Origin: Gammaproteobacteria bacterium
GTDB taxonomy: Bacteria; Pseudomonadota; Gammaproteobacteria; Pseudomonadales; Azotimanducaceae
DNA length: 53,800 nt
NCBI GenBank assembly: GCA_026707045.1
Contig: JAPOXO010000099.1
Coordinates: forward strand, 1 to 53,800
Direction: 5' to 3'
Both the position numbers and the translations under genes were made by a program. Shown here in pieces: positions 36,067 to 46,181 of the stretch. A model generated the notes under the pieces. It was not told the origin of the DNA and ran no database searches. It saw only the letters and a list, made by a program, of their open reading frames with translations. The stretch's first letter is position 1. Each line of letters starts with the position of its first letter.

Positions 36067-36417
36067 CGTGCTCAAATCAAAAATCCTCTCGCCGACGACT
36101 CGCCGACTCTTACACAGTATACAAGTGTCCGCATCGTCTCAATCACATCGAACTTGCTGCACACAAAGTAGTTGTAGTGTCAAACCAAGCAATTTCAAGA
36201 CTGTCAGACCAGAAAAGTCTTTACATTCGTTCGTTATAGACAAGCTCATGGCCTCAAAATTTCAAAAAACAATGGTTAAGCACAAGCCGGGGGTGTAAAT
36301 TTCGTAGTGCACATCAACAGTAACATCCTCGCATGCTAAAGAGATGCAATAGGAGTTCAACTGGTCACTGAATGGGCTACTTCGCGACGGTTGAGGCCGA
36401 TGGACTCGTTCTGACTT
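36067..36417. other. Intergenic region between greA and ftsH; rlmE missing; possible ftsH promoter
   Basis: About 350 bases where relatives carry rlmE (rrmJ) and yhbY; no frame resembling either is present. Minus strand TTGTATACTGTG near 36125-36114 contains TATACT, with TTGAGA 15 bases upstream, a possible ftsH promoter with short spacing. Nothing else is recognised. Confidence 0.45.
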
Positions 36418-36888
36418 TCAGATATGTTCGATGCGTTTGATCAGGTATTCCTTCTGCATCAAGTCCTCGCCGACAGAAAAGCTATCGTCTTGCTTCATCC
36501 CAATCATCGCTTTTGCTAACGGCGCAACATTAGAAATTGTCCCTGCTTTGATATCAGCCTCGTCCTCGCCGACGATGCGATATCTGACTTCTGTTCCCGA
36601 TTCCATCTCTTCAAGCGTCACGGTAGATCCAAAAATGACCGTGCCTGTGTTTGAAATCTTTGAGATGTCAATGACTCGAGCGTTTGAGAGTTGAGTTTCC
36701 AAATAACGGATTCGGGCTTCCATCATTCCCTGTCTTTCCTTCGCAGCGTGATAGTCGGCGTTTTCTCTTAGATCGCCCAATTTGCGTGCTTCTCCGATGG
36801 CGCGCGAGGCTTCGGCTCGTCCATGCTTGAGCTGGTTCAATTCCTTGCGAAGTTGCTGCTCCCCTCTGACAGTCATGGGTTTAGGCAC
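36418..36888 (-). CDS. greA: Transcription elongation factor GreA
   Basis: Secondary-channel factor that rescues backtracked RNA polymerase by stimulating transcript cleavage. 156 residues with an N-terminal coiled coil (ADYHAAKERQGMMEARI, acidic tip region LGDLRENADYH) and a C-terminal FKBP-like domain with GSTVTLEE and a YRIVGEDEAD segment. Length matches E. coli (158). It follows carB by 14 bases in the minus-strand run. GreA and DksA compete for the same polymerase channel; both are in this window. Confidence 0.96.
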   Translation of the reverse strand: MPKPMTVRGEQQLRKELNQLKHGRAEASRAIGEARKLGDLRENADYHAAKERQGMMEARIRYLETQLSNARVIDISKISNTGTVIFGSTVTLEEMESGTEVRYRIVGEDEADIKAGTISNVAPLAKAMIGMKQDDSFSVGEDLMQKEYLIKRIEHI

Positions 36889-36902
36889 AGTATTTCACCT
36901 CT

Positions 36903-39900
36903 CTACAGTTCTTGCAGTCTCCTTACAGTACTGGAACGACCGTAGGGTATAGCATGACAAATCGCCGCACCTCCAGCGAGCGTTGTTGTGTAGGTCACGC
37001 TATTCTGAAGTCCTAGCCGCCTGATCACAGCAGAATCTGCAATGGACTGACGTCCCTCTGTGGAATTAACAATTAGTTTCACGTCTCTATTCTTCATCAA
37101 GTCTGTTACATCCGGCCGTCCTTCCGTAACCTTATTCACAACTTCCGATTGAATTCCATGGCTCTCAAGCACGGCTGAAGTACCTCTAGTGGCTACGAGA
37201 TCGAATCCGAGATCAACAAGCTCTTGGGCAACTTCAGCCACATGTGGTCGATCAGACTCTTTTACGCTGATAAACGCCAGTCCTTCTGTCGGTAAAGTGG
37301 TTCCAGAAGCCAGTGTGGCTTTTGAAAACGCCTCTGCAAAGGAATCTCCTATACCCATGACTTCTCCCGTGGACTTCATTTCGGGACCGAGTATGGGATC
37401 GACACCCGGAAACTTTGCGAATGGAAACACTGACTCTTTAACAAATATATGAGCTGGTCTTACCTCATTGGTTAATCCCTGCGACTCCAGTGACACTCCA
37501 GCCATACACCGAGCAGCGACTTTGGCGAGGGAGAATCCAATGCACTTTGAAACAAACGGAACAGTTCGTGAAGCTCTTGGATTCACTTCCAGGACAAAGA
37601 TGTTGCCCGCTTGAACAGCCATTTGAACGTTCATCAGTCCAACCACGCTAAGTTCATGCGCCAGCGCTCGAACTTGCTCTCGAATTTCATCTTGAATGGC
37701 GGTGCTGAGACTGTGAGGAGGAAGGGAACATGCCGAATCTCCCGAATGAATTCCCGCTTGTTCAATATGCTCCATGATGGCACCGATTAGTACATCGTGC
37801 CCATCCGAAACCAAGTCAACATCGACCTCAACGGCCTGATCAAGAAACTGATCAAGCAGAACTGGAGATGTATTAGATTCGGGAATGGCACTCGCCAAGT
37901 AGCGACGTAGTTCGGTTTCGTTGTAAACAACCTCCATCGCACGTCCTCCAAGGACATAGGATGGCCGCACGATTAGAGGAAATCCAATCTGTCCGGCTGC
38001 TTCAATTCCCTGTTGAATTGTGCTCACCGTGCGGTTCAAGGGCTGACGCAATCCAGCCTGGTCTATGACGTTTTGAAATCGCTCTCGATCTTCAGCTCTA
38101 TCAATGGCGTCCGCGCTAGTACCGATGATGGGCACGCCAAGTTCCGTGAGCTTATCTACCAGCTTAAGCGGAGTTTGACCGCCAAACTGAACAATGACGC
38201 CGGCTGGATTCTCTACATCGATAATCGCAAGCACGTCTTCAAGAGTCACAGGTTCGAAATAGAGACGATCTGAAGTGTCGTAGTCCGTAGAAACCGTTTC
38301 TGGATTGCAGTTGACCATGATTGTTTCAAATCCGTCCTCGCGCATGGCGAGTGCGGCATGCACGCAACAGTAGTCAAACTCGATCCCCTGACCTATCCGA
38401 TTCGGACCTCCTCCCAGAACCATAACTTTCTTTTCGTCGCTCGGGTCCGACTCGCAGAAATCCTCATAGGTCGAGTAGAGGTACGCCGTGCTGGCGGGAA
38501 ACTCAGCAGCACAGGTGTCCACCCGTTTGTAGACGGGTCGGATTCCCCACGTCTTTCTTGTGACACGGACGTTGTCCTCGTGACAGCCCAATAACTCAGC
38601 CAGTCTCATGTCCGAAAAACCGTCTCGTTTCAACGCGCGCAACTCGTCGGGATGAATGTCTTTGATCGTTCTTCCCTTCAATGCCTGTTCTGACTGAACA
38701 AGCTCATGAATTTGGGCAAGGAACCATCGATCAATACGAGTGGCGTCGTACATTTCCTCCACTGACACGTTGTGTCGAAATCCGTCGGCCACATAGAGAA
38801 TTCGATCTGCCCCGGGCTGCCTGAGCTCAGCGAAGAGATCTCGCCTGAAGTCCCCGTTTTGAACTTGGATTTTTGTGTTCAAACCGCTGATTCCGGTCTC
38901 CAGACTTCGCAATGCTTTTTGAAACGACTCCTTGAACGTGCGTCCAATCGACATTGCTTCACCGACCGACTTCATCTGCGTTGTCAGTCTGTTCTCAGCT
39001 TGTGAGAATTTCTCAAAAGTGAATCTAGGTATTTTCGTCACAACGTAGTCAAGAGTCGGTTCAAAAGATGCCGGCGTTACACCTGTTATGTCGTTGATCA
39101 ATTCGTCCAACGTGTATCCCAGGGCTAGTTTGGCAGCCACTTTCGCTATTGGAAACCCTGTTGCTTTGGACGCGAGCGCTGAAGATCGAGAAACTCGGGG
39201 ATTCATTTCAACTACGATCATGCGACCTGAGTCAGGATCGACCGCAAACTGAACGTTTGATCCACCAGTTTCAACTCCAATTTCCCGCAGGACGGCGATC
39301 GAAGCATTTCGCATGAGCTGATACTCCTTATCCGTCAGGGTCTGGGCTGGAGCAACAGTTATGGAATCTCCTGTATGAATTCCCATTGGATCGACGTTCT
39401 CGATCGAACATATGATGATGCAGTTGTCCTGTTTGTCCCGTACAACCTCCATTTCGTACTCTTTCCAACCAAGCAACGATTCGTCAATTAGCAATTCATT
39501 TGTAGGAGACAAACGCAATCCACGATTGCAAATTTCGACAAATTCCTCTCGGTTGTAGGCGATTCCTCCGCCGGAACCGCCTAGAGTGAACGAAGGTCGA
39601 ACGATACAGGGATAGCCTAATTCTCGTTGTACACGCAATGCGTCTTCAAGACTGTGTGCAATCCCCGATTTAGCGGTTTCCAAGCCAATGTTGTGCATAG
39701 ACTTGTCAAATAGTTCGCGATCTTCAGCCTTATCTATCGACTCCCGACTTGCGCCGATCAATTCGACATCGTATTTCGCTAGTATCCCTTCGCGGACTAG
39801 ATCCAGAGCGCAATTCAAGCCCGTTTGACCTCCCATCGTAGAGAGCAGCGCATCCGGCCGTTCACGTTGAATGATTTGAGCGACCGTTTGCCATTCGACA

Positions 39901-40103
39901 GGTTCTATGTATGTTGCGCTAGCCATGGTGGGGTCGGTCATGATGGTTGCGGGATTGGAATTGACCAGAATTACTCGCAATCCTTCTTCCATCAGCGCCT
40001 TGCAGGCTTGAGCACCCGAGTAGTCAAATTCGCATGCTTGTCCGATTACGATTGGCCCTGCTCCAAGAATGAGCACCGAATCGATGTCTGATCGTTTCGG
40101 CAT
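36903..40103 (-). CDS. carB: Carbamoyl-phosphate synthase, large subunit
   Basis: Makes carbamoyl phosphate for arginine and pyrimidines from ammonia released by CarA, bicarbonate and two ATP. The 1066-residue product shows the duplicated ATP-grasp design: [23 protein letters not shown] in the first half and [19 protein letters not shown] in the second, each with its own nucleotide fold, and a C-terminal MGS-like allosteric domain (about 935-1066). Length and order match E. coli. The ATG start at 40103 is 6 bases after the carA stop. Confidence 0.98.
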   Translation of the reverse strand: MPKRSDIDSVLILGAGPIVIGQACEFDYSGAQACKALMEEGLRVILVNSNPATIMTDPTMASATYIEPVEWQTVAQIIQRERPDALLSTMGGQTGLNCALDLVREGILAKYDVELIGASRESIDKAEDRELFDKSMHNIGLETAKSGIAHSLEDALRVQRELGYPCIVRPSFTLGGSGGGIAYNREEFVEICNRGLRLSPTNELLIDESLLGWKEYEMEVVRDKQDNCIIICSIENVDPMGIHTGDSITVAPAQTLTDKEYQLMRNASIAVLREIGVETGGSNVQFAVDPDSGRMIVVEMNPRVSRSSALASKATGFPIAKVAAKLALGYTLDELINDITGVTPASFEPTLDYVVTKIPRFTFEKFSQAENRLTTQMKSVGEAMSIGRTFKESFQKALRSLETGISGLNTKIQVQNGDFRRDLFAELRQPGADRILYVADGFRHNVSVEEMYDATRIDRWFLAQIHELVQSEQALKGRTIKDIHPDELRALKRDGFSDMRLAELLGCHEDNVRVTRKTWGIRPVYKRVDTCAAEFPASTAYLYSTYEDFCESDPSDEKKVMVLGGGPNRIGQGIEFDYCCVHAALAMREDGFETIMVNCNPETVSTDYDTSDRLYFEPVTLEDVLAIIDVENPAGVIVQFGGQTPLKLVDKLTELGVPIIGTSADAIDRAEDRERFQNVIDQAGLRQPLNRTVSTIQQGIEAAGQIGFPLIVRPSYVLGGRAMEVVYNETELRRYLASAIPESNTSPVLLDQFLDQAVEVDVDLVSDGHDVLIGAIMEHIEQAGIHSGDSACSLPPHSLSTAIQDEIREQVRALAHELSVVGLMNVQMAVQAGNIFVLEVNPRASRTVPFVSKCIGFSLAKVAARCMAGVSLESQGLTNEVRPAHIFVKESVFPFAKFPGVDPILGPEMKSTGEVMGIGDSFAEAFSKATLASGTTLPTEGLAFISVKESDRPHVAEVAQELVDLGFDLVATRGTSAVLESHGIQSEVVNKVTEGRPDVTDLMKNRDVKLIVNSTEGRQSIADSAVIRRLGLQNSVTYTTTLAGGAAICHAIPYGRSSTVRRLQEL

Positions 40104-40109
40104 CGCTAT

Positions 40110-41243
40110 CTACCTTGCGTTCGCCATCAAATGGACAAATCGATCGAACAAGTAGCGACAGTCTTGAGGACCCGGGCTCGCTTCAGGATGACCTTGAAAA
40201 CCAAAGGCAGGCAGGTCAACGTGGGCCAGTCCCTGTGGGGTACCGTCGAATAGCGATTTGTGGGTCAGTTCAGCGGTAGCCGGGATTGACGCTTCATCCA
40301 CACAGAACCCATGGTTTTGGCTTGTGATAATCACTTGGCCGGTCTTCAAATCCTTTACTGGATGGTTTGCACCATGGTGGCCGTGCTTCATCTTCATTGT
40401 CTTGGCTCCGACAGCAAGAGCTAATAATTGCATTCCAAGACATATTCCGAACATCGGTATACGTGAATCTAGGAAACTTCGAATCGCATCGACAGCATAG
40501 ATACAAGGATCGGGGTCGCCTGGTCCGTTAGAAAGGAAAATGCCGTCTGGTTTATGCGAGAGTGCTTGGGCAGCGCTCGTCTGTGCTGGTACAACCACGA
40601 TTTCGCAACCGCGATCCACTAGCAGCCGCAAGATGTTTCGTTTAACGCCAAAGTCGTAGGCGACCACCCGAAAATTGCGACTATCACCTCTTCGATAACC
40701 CTTGCCAAGTTGCCATCCACCTTCGGTCCATCGATCTTCGGACTGCCTCGTCACCTCTTTGGCCAGATCCATACCTTCAAGCCCTGGAAATTCTTGGGCA
40801 AATTGGATTGCTTGTTCTTCGCTGTGGTTGGTACCGGCAACTATGCATCCCGCCATCGAGCCCTGTTCGCGAAGAATGCTCGTCAATCTACGTGTGTCTA
40901 TGTCTGCAATTGCGACAACGTTTTCTCTTTGGAGAAACTCAGAAATGGATTGTTGAGCTCTAAAACTACTAAGAACTTGCGGTACATTGCGGACGACGAG
41001 ACCGTGCGCCCAAACCGATTCCGACTCGTAGTCTTCTGAATTTGTTCCTGTGTTTCCAATGTGAGGATATGTCAACGTAACTATTTGACTGGCGTAGGAG
41101 GGATCCGTGAGTATCTCTTGATAGCCCGTTATGGATGTGTTGAACACAACCTCGCCCGTTGACTGACCAAACGCCCCGATAGAAACGCCGCGAAAGACAG
41201 AACCGTCTGCCAGTGCAAGCATTGCGGGGATCGGTTGTGTCAC
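40110..41243 (-). CDS. carA: Carbamoyl-phosphate synthase, small (glutaminase) subunit
   Basis: Hydrolyses glutamine and channels ammonia to CarB. 377 residues with the N-terminal [11 protein letters not shown] and [14 protein letters not shown], and a class I amidotransferase domain with nucleophile C268 (GICLGMQLL) and the His352/Glu354 pair in [10 protein letters not shown] kept the GTG at 41243; an ATG seven codons later (LALADGSVF) is an equal alternative because neither has a strong ribosome site. The 75-base gap after dapB contains an AGGCG/CGCCT inverted repeat and a GTTCATGAAC palindrome, no clear ARG box. Confidence 0.97.
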   Translation of the reverse strand: MTQPIPAMLALADGSVFRGVSIGAFGQSTGEVVFNTSITGYQEILTDPSYASQIVTLTYPHIGNTGTNSEDYESESVWAHGLVVRNVPQVLSSFRAQQSISEFLQRENVVAIADIDTRRLTSILREQGSMAGCIVAGTNHSEEQAIQFAQEFPGLEGMDLAKEVTRQSEDRWTEGGWQLGKGYRRGDSRNFRVVAYDFGVKRNILRLLVDRGCEIVVVPAQTSAAQALSHKPDGIFLSNGPGDPDPCIYAVDAIRSFLDSRIPMFGICLGMQLLALAVGAKTMKMKHGHHGANHPVKDLKTGQVIITSQNHGFCVDEASIPATAELTHKSLFDGTPQGLAHVDLPAFGFQGHPEASPGPQDCRYLFDRFVHLMANAR

Positions 41244-41318
41244 GAGGTGCGCAGCACGTCAGGAATGGTTCATGAACAATAGTTTGTATTAGGCGACCTT
41301 GGAAAAGTCCCGCCTAGT

Positions 41319-42140
41319 TTACTGACGACGCAAGCCTAACACGTCACTCATATCATAAAGCCCAGTAAGACCTTGATGTAACTTCTCAGCTACAAAAGTA
41401 CTTGCCCTAACCGCGCCATTTGCAAAAATCGCTCTGTCGGTCGCACGATGGCTGATTTCAATTCGCTCTCCATCTCCCACAAAAAAAACTGTGTGTTCAC
41501 CCACAACATCGCCGCCTCGAGCCGAGTGAAACCCAATAGTTCCGCGATTGCGTTTGCCGGTTATTCCTTCACGCCCATAAACTGCCACTTCACTCATGTC
41601 AACATCCTTCACCTGTGCAATGAGTTCACCTAATCGGACGGCTGTTCCCGACGGTGCGTCCACTTTGTTGCGATGGTGGGTTTCGAAAATTTCAATGTCA
41701 ATTTCCGAATCCAAGGCCCGGGTCGCGAGTTCGACCAATTCAAGAGTTATGTTCACGCCAACACTCATGTTGGGCGACAGCACGATTGGTATATGAAATG
41801 CGGCTTCTTCTATGCAGGATTTTTGATCGGGTCCGTAGCCGGTCGTACCTATGACCATTCCAACTCTCGTTCGCTTACATGATTGCGACAGATCTTGAAT
41901 GATGTCAGCGACGCTGAAATCAATTAATACATCTGTACTTTCCAGGACAGCATCGAATTCTCCCTGAACGGGAACCCCAATTTCTCCACAACCCGCGAGA
42001 GTTCCCGCATCTAACTCAAGATAGTCGGACTTATTGGAAGCTAACGCCCCGGATACCTGGAGTGCTGGGTGATTATGAACTGACTCGATCAACATGCGGC
42101 CCATCCTTCCGGTTGCGCCACAAATGGCAACTGAGATCAT
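41319..42140 (-). CDS. dapB: 4-hydroxy-tetrahydrodipicolinate reductase
   Basis: NAD(P)H reductase in lysine and meso-diaminopimelate synthesis. 273 residues: N-terminal nucleotide loop GATGRMGR, GTTGYG, the catalytic segment ETHHRNKVDAPSGTA with the conserved His and Lys, and the C-terminal RASTFVAEKLHQGLTGLYDMSDVL. It follows dnaJ by 12 bases, the same dnaJ-dapB-carA order as in Pseudomonas. Confidence 0.97.
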   Translation of the reverse strand: MISVAICGATGRMGRMLIESVHNHPALQVSGALASNKSDYLELDAGTLAGCGEIGVPVQGEFDAVLESTDVLIDFSVADIIQDLSQSCKRTRVGMVIGTTGYGPDQKSCIEEAAFHIPIVLSPNMSVGVNITLELVELATRALDSEIDIEIFETHHRNKVDAPSGTAVRLGELIAQVKDVDMSEVAVYGREGITGKRNRGTIGFHSARGGDVVGEHTVFFVGDGERIEISHRATDRAIFANGAVRASTFVAEKLHQGLTGLYDMSDVLGLRRQ

Positions 42141-42152
42141 GGAAACTCTTGT

Positions 42153-43304
42153 CTAGTTGGAGGTCAGACTATCAATAAAGTCGCGTACTTTCGCACCGAA
42201 CGACTTTCCGTGGGGGGTGTGTTTGCTGTCGGTTCCTTCCAGCGTCGTCTCCAATTCCTCAAGTAAGTCGCGTTGTTTCGAAGACAGATTAATCGGCGTC
42301 TCTACTACCACTTTGCACAGCAAGTCGCCCTTGCCTCGATCACGTAGGGACGGCGCACCCCGTCCTCGCAGGCGAAAGAGCTTGCCGGTTTGGGTCTCGG
42401 CTGGTATGCGCAGTTTCACGCTCCCTTCCAAAGTAGGAATATCAATCTCGGAACCCAGTGCCGCCTGCGTAAAAGTAACGGGCACCTCACACATCAAGTT
42501 CTGGTTCTGACGCTCGAAGACTGGATGTGGTCGAACGTCAAAGACTATGTAGAGGTCTCCGGGTGGGCCACCACGTACACCACTTTCTCCCTCTCCAGAG
42601 ACTCGCAGACGTGTACCTCGGTCAACGCCTGGTGGAACCGTGACGGAAAGTGTTTTTTCCCGCGACACTCTGCCTTGACCTTGACAGCTTCGGCAAGGAT
42701 TCTGAATGGTTTTACCAGCACCCCGACATCTTGGACATGTCTGCTGCATGAAGAACATTTGCTGTCGAATGGATATTCGGCCGGTACCGTCGCAGTCTGG
42801 GCAATTTGTAGCAGAGGTGCCCCGCTCAGCTCCCGATCCATCACATTCATTGCAAGTGCGGAGTGCCGGTATTCGGACCTCCATCTTGTCTCCCGACACC
42901 GCTTGCTCCAAATCAATTGTCAATTCGTAGCTGAGATCCGAGCCCCGTTGTTGCTGGGAGCGAGTGCGTCCACGAGTCGAGCCCATGAACATGTCGCCAA
43001 ATACATGCTCGAGGTTACTGAAAATGTCGTCTAGGCTTGATCCGTTGGCAAAGTTACTAAACCCACCGCTAGCCATTCCTTCAATGCCTTGATGGCCGAA
43101 GCGATCATAAGCGCTCCTCTTTTCTTGGTCGGACAGTATTTCAAAGGCTTCCGTGGCCTCCTTGAATCTCTCTTCGGCATCCGGTTGATCGGGATTACGG
43201 TCAGGGTGATACTTCATCGCCAAACGACGAAACGCTCGTTTCAGCTCATCGTTGTCCGCTGAGCGTGAAACACCCAAGACTTCGTAGTAGTCGCGTTTTG
43301 CCAT
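42153..43304 (-). CDS. dnaJ: Chaperone DnaJ (Hsp40)
   Basis: Co-chaperone that delivers clients to DnaK and triggers its ATPase. 383 residues: J domain with the HPD motif (KYHPDRN), a Gly/Phe region (GGFSNFANG), four CxxCxGxG zinc repeats (CNECDGSG, CPDCDGTG, CPRCRGAG, CRSCQGQG), and C-terminal substrate domains. It lies 83 bases downstream of dnaK on the same strand. Confidence 0.97.
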   Translation of the reverse strand: MAKRDYYEVLGVSRSADNDELKRAFRRLAMKYHPDRNPDQPDAEERFKEATEAFEILSDQEKRSAYDRFGHQGIEGMASGGFSNFANGSSLDDIFSNLEHVFGDMFMGSTRGRTRSQQQRGSDLSYELTIDLEQAVSGDKMEVRIPALRTCNECDGSGAERGTSATNCPDCDGTGRISIRQQMFFMQQTCPRCRGAGKTIQNPCRSCQGQGRVSREKTLSVTVPPGVDRGTRLRVSGEGESGVRGGPPGDLYIVFDVRPHPVFERQNQNLMCEVPVTFTQAALGSEIDIPTLEGSVKLRIPAETQTGKLFRLRGRGAPSLRDRGKGDLLCKVVVETPINLSSKQRDLLEELETTLEGTDSKHTPHGKSFGAKVRDFIDSLTSN

Positions 43305-43387
43305 ACAAACCCTTCTACATCAATACCGAGCAACAAATTGCGAGGGCACTACTTGTTCGCAATCTCGCCGGCTCCGCTGTAGTTAGC

Positions 43388-45325
43388 TTACTTGTCCTTG
43401 TCGTCGTCTTTGACCTCTTCAAATTCCGCATCTACCGTGTCATCCGATCCTTGCGATGGACCCCCGTCAGACGAGTCTGTGCCTGGGCTCTCGGGGTTTT
43501 GCGCGGATGCGTCCTGGTACATTCTCTGAACCACCGGTTCGGCAACCTTGCTCAACGCGTCAAGTTTCGACTGGATTTGGTCTTTGTCGTCGGTTTTCGC
43601 AGCTTCCTCTAGTTCAGTGATAGCAGACTCGATTGAAGACTTTTCGGTTTCTGAAACTTTGTCCCCCAAATCTTCCACCATCTTTCTGGTTGAGTGCACC
43701 ATGGAATCCGCCTGGTTTCTCAAAGTCACGAGTTCCTCAAACTTTGCGTCTTCCTCTGAATGGGATTCAGCATCCTTGACCATTCGATCGATTTCTTCAT
43801 CGGATAGACCACTGGACGCTTTAATCACGATCGACTGTTCTTTATTCGTCGCCTTGTCCTTGGCCGCTACGTTCAAGATTCCATTTGAATCAATGTCGAA
43901 ACTCACTTCGATCTGAGGTACACCCCGAGGTGCTGGTGGGATGTCAGAGAGGTCAAACTGACCCAATGACTTGTTCTGCGAAGCTTGCTTGCGTTCGCCT
44001 TGCAGAACATGGATCGTGACGCGAGTCTGGTTGTTTTCAGCCGTGGAGAATACTTGTTGCTTTCGCACAGGAATTGTCGTGTTCTTCTCGATCAATGGAC
44101 TCATGACGCCACCTAAGGTCTCAATCCCCAACGAGAGCGGCGTAACATCGAGAAGCAGCACGTCGTGAATATCTCGCGACAAAACTGCACCTTGAATAGC
44201 AGCCCCCATGGCAACTGCTTCATCTGGATTGACATCCTTTCGAGGTTCCCGTCCAAAGAACAGACGAACTCTTTCCTGTACCAAGGGCATTCTTGTCTGC
44301 CCCCCTACTAGAATGACGTCGTCGATGTCGTTGACTGAAATTCCTGCATCCTGTATAGCAGTTCGACACGGATCGATCGTGCGGTCGACAAGATCTTCAA
44401 CTAGTGATTCGAGTTTGGCTCTCGTAACCTTAACGACCAAATGCTTCGGTCCAGTGTTGTCTGCCGTAATGTACGGCAAGTTGACATCGGTCTCTTGACT
44501 GGAAGAAAGTTCTACTTTTGCCTTCTCAGCTGCTTCTTTTAGGCGTTGTAACGCAAGTGGATCGTTGTGCAGATCAATTCCGTTTTGATTTTTGAACTCA
44601 TCCGCCAAATAATCGATGATTCTCAAGTCGAAGTCTTCACCTCCCAAGAATGTGTCGCCATTGGTCGAGAGCACTTCAAATTGATGGGATCCGTCCACAT
44701 CTGCAATCTCAATGATTGAAATGTCAAATGTGCCTCCGCCAAGGTCATAAACCGCAATCTTGGCATCCCCGCGGTCCCTATCCAATCCATAAGCCAATGC
44801 GGCTGCAGTTGGTTCGTTAATAATTCGTTTCACATCAAGCCCGGCGATTTTGCCCGCATCCTTTGTCGCCTGTCGTTGCGAATCGTTGAAATATGCAGGA
44901 ACAGTGATCACGGCTTCCGTGGTTGGTTCTCCGAGGTAGTCCTCTGCTGTTTTCTTCATCTTCTTGAGCACTTCGGCGGATATTTGAGGAGGAGCTTTTG
45001 CGTCACCGTTCGCTTCCACCCAAGCATCGCCATTGTTGGCTTCAACAATCTTGTAGGGAACCATTTCGGTGTCACGCTGCACAACATCGTCCTTGAATCG
45101 ACGACCTATCAGCCGTTTGACGGCAAACAGCGTGTTGTCGGGATTGGTAACGGCTTGGCGTTTTGCGCTTTGACCCACGAGGGTTTCACCATTCGCGGTG
45201 AACGCGACCACCGATGGAGTCGTGCGATCGCCTTCGGAGTTTTCGATAACGCGAGGTTCCGATCCTTCGAGCAGGGCAACGCACGAATTTGTGGTACCCA
45301 AGTCTATTCCGATAATTTTTGCCAT
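43388..45325 (-). CDS. dnaK: Chaperone DnaK (Hsp70)
   Basis: ATP-dependent chaperone. 645 residues: nucleotide-binding domain ([13 protein letters not shown] at the N-terminus, [21 protein letters not shown]), linker [12 protein letters not shown], substrate-binding domain, alpha-helical lid and a C-terminus ending in acidic [10 protein letters not shown], close to the EEVKD-type tail of bacterial DnaK. It starts at 45325 with an AGGA-type site. A sigma-32-like promoter and a hairpin lie just upstream, so it can be induced separately from grpE. Confidence 0.98.
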   Translation of the reverse strand: MAKIIGIDLGTTNSCVALLEGSEPRVIENSEGDRTTPSVVAFTANGETLVGQSAKRQAVTNPDNTLFAVKRLIGRRFKDDVVQRDTEMVPYKIVEANNGDAWVEANGDAKAPPQISAEVLKKMKKTAEDYLGEPTTEAVITVPAYFNDSQRQATKDAGKIAGLDVKRIINEPTAAALAYGLDRDRGDAKIAVYDLGGGTFDISIIEIADVDGSHQFEVLSTNGDTFLGGEDFDLRIIDYLADEFKNQNGIDLHNDPLALQRLKEAAEKAKVELSSSQETDVNLPYITADNTGPKHLVVKVTRAKLESLVEDLVDRTIDPCRTAIQDAGISVNDIDDVILVGGQTRMPLVQERVRLFFGREPRKDVNPDEAVAMGAAIQGAVLSRDIHDVLLLDVTPLSLGIETLGGVMSPLIEKNTTIPVRKQQVFSTAENNQTRVTIHVLQGERKQASQNKSLGQFDLSDIPPAPRGVPQIEVSFDIDSNGILNVAAKDKATNKEQSIVIKASSGLSDEEIDRMVKDAESHSEEDAKFEELVTLRNQADSMVHSTRKMVEDLGDKVSETEKSSIESAITELEEAAKTDDKDQIQSKLDALSKVAEPVVQRMYQDASAQNPESPGTDSSDGGPSQGSDDTVDAEFEEVKDDDKDK

Positions 45326-45341
45326 TTGAAATCCTATGTTT

Positions 45342-45364
45342 CAAGTCCAATCTGATTGGGCTTG
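45342..45364 (-). other. Near-perfect hairpin in the dnaK 5' leader
   Basis: CAAGCCCAATC, a one-base centre, then GATTGGACTTG: an 11-bp inverted repeat with one C-A mismatch, ending 16 bases before the dnaK ATG. It would form a stem close to the ribosome site and could affect translation or message stability. No U-run follows. Confidence 0.5.
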
Positions 45365-45392
45365 ATTCTTGCTGTATTTGATCTAGAGAATG

Positions 45393-45421
45393 TAGTGGGG
45401 ATGATTTAGCCTTATTTCAAG
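45393..45421 (-). promoter_or_regulatory. Sigma-32-like heat-shock promoter for dnaK
   Basis: Minus strand CTTGAAA (45421-45415), 14-base spacer, CCCCACTA (45400-45393). This matches the sigma-32 consensus CTTGAAA-N(11-16)-CCCCATNT in 13 of the defined positions as I read it, with the usual spacing. Confidence 0.7.
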
Positions 45422-45432
45422 CAATTCGCAGT

Positions 45433-46119
45433 TCATTCCTCTGATTCATTTGAAGACTGTTCGGCGTCATCCGCACTTGGTGCCTTCGAAACGATTACTT
45501 CCGCCTCACGTAGCAGTCGGTCATGAATGAGATAGCCTTTGCGAAATACCTCAACAACCGTGCCCGGCTCAGCATCAGGATGTTCTATCGATGTCATTGC
45601 CATATGCCGCTCAGGGTCGAAAACTTCCCCGATTGGGTCGAATTCACTGATCCCGTTTTTTGACATCGCATCGATCAATGTCTTCACCGAGAGTTCGATT
45701 CCTTGCAAAACATTTCCGTCGACCCCTTGGTCTTTCGCAGTCTTGATCGCAGTTGCGAAATTGTCCAACGCTGGAAGCAACTCCCTCGAGAATCCTTCTA
45801 GAGCGAACTTTCTTACTTGCTCGTACTCCCTTGCGCTTCTTCGTCGAACATTTTCAGCTTCCGCGTGAGCACGCAGTTCTCGATCTTTTGCCTCATCGGC
45901 GGCCGCCTTCAATTGCTCAATTCGCAGTTCAAGTTCCTCAATTGCCGGGTCTTGTTCGATTGAATCACCGGCTGATTCTTCGCATTCGTTGGATTGATTG
46001 TCCTCGCTCGCATTTGCCGGATCACTGATTTCAGCGTCTTCTTTGGACGATTGATGCTTAACGTTTTCGGTATGGTCACCCATTGGCTCTTCACGGTTAT
46101 CGGGTGAATCAGGCAACAT
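45433..46119 (-). CDS. grpE: Nucleotide exchange factor GrpE
   Basis: Releases ADP from DnaK. 228 residues: an acidic, disordered N-terminus (1-55), a long coiled coil (about 60-115, with AEAENVRRRSAREYEQVRKFA in pieces), then LLPALDNFATAI and the beta-wing MAMTSIEHPDAEPGTVVEVFRKGY in pieces. The start ATG at 46119 has GAGGAG 6 bases upstream. A strong sigma-32-like promoter precedes it. Confidence 0.96.
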   Translation of the reverse strand: MLPDSPDNREEPMGDHTENVKHQSSKEDAEISDPANASEDNQSNECEESAGDSIEQDPAIEELELRIEQLKAAADEAKDRELRAHAEAENVRRRSAREYEQVRKFALEGFSRELLPALDNFATAIKTAKDQGVDGNVLQGIELSVKTLIDAMSKNGISEFDPIGEVFDPERHMAMTSIEHPDAEPGTVVEVFRKGYLIHDRLLREAEVIVSKAPSADDAEQSSNESEE

Positions 46120-46153
46120 CGAAACTCCTCGTTCGTTCTAGGTCATAACGACC

Positions 46154-46181
46154 ATATGGGGCCAATGTGGCAAATTTCAAG
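46154..46181 (-). promoter_or_regulatory. Sigma-32 heat-shock promoter for grpE (perfect hexamers)
   Basis: Minus strand CTTGAAA (46181-46175), 13-base spacer, CCCCATAT (46161-46154). Both elements match the RpoH consensus exactly. The -35 element overlaps the hrcA stop codon, so grpE-dnaK can be induced independently of hrcA transcription. Confidence 0.85.
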
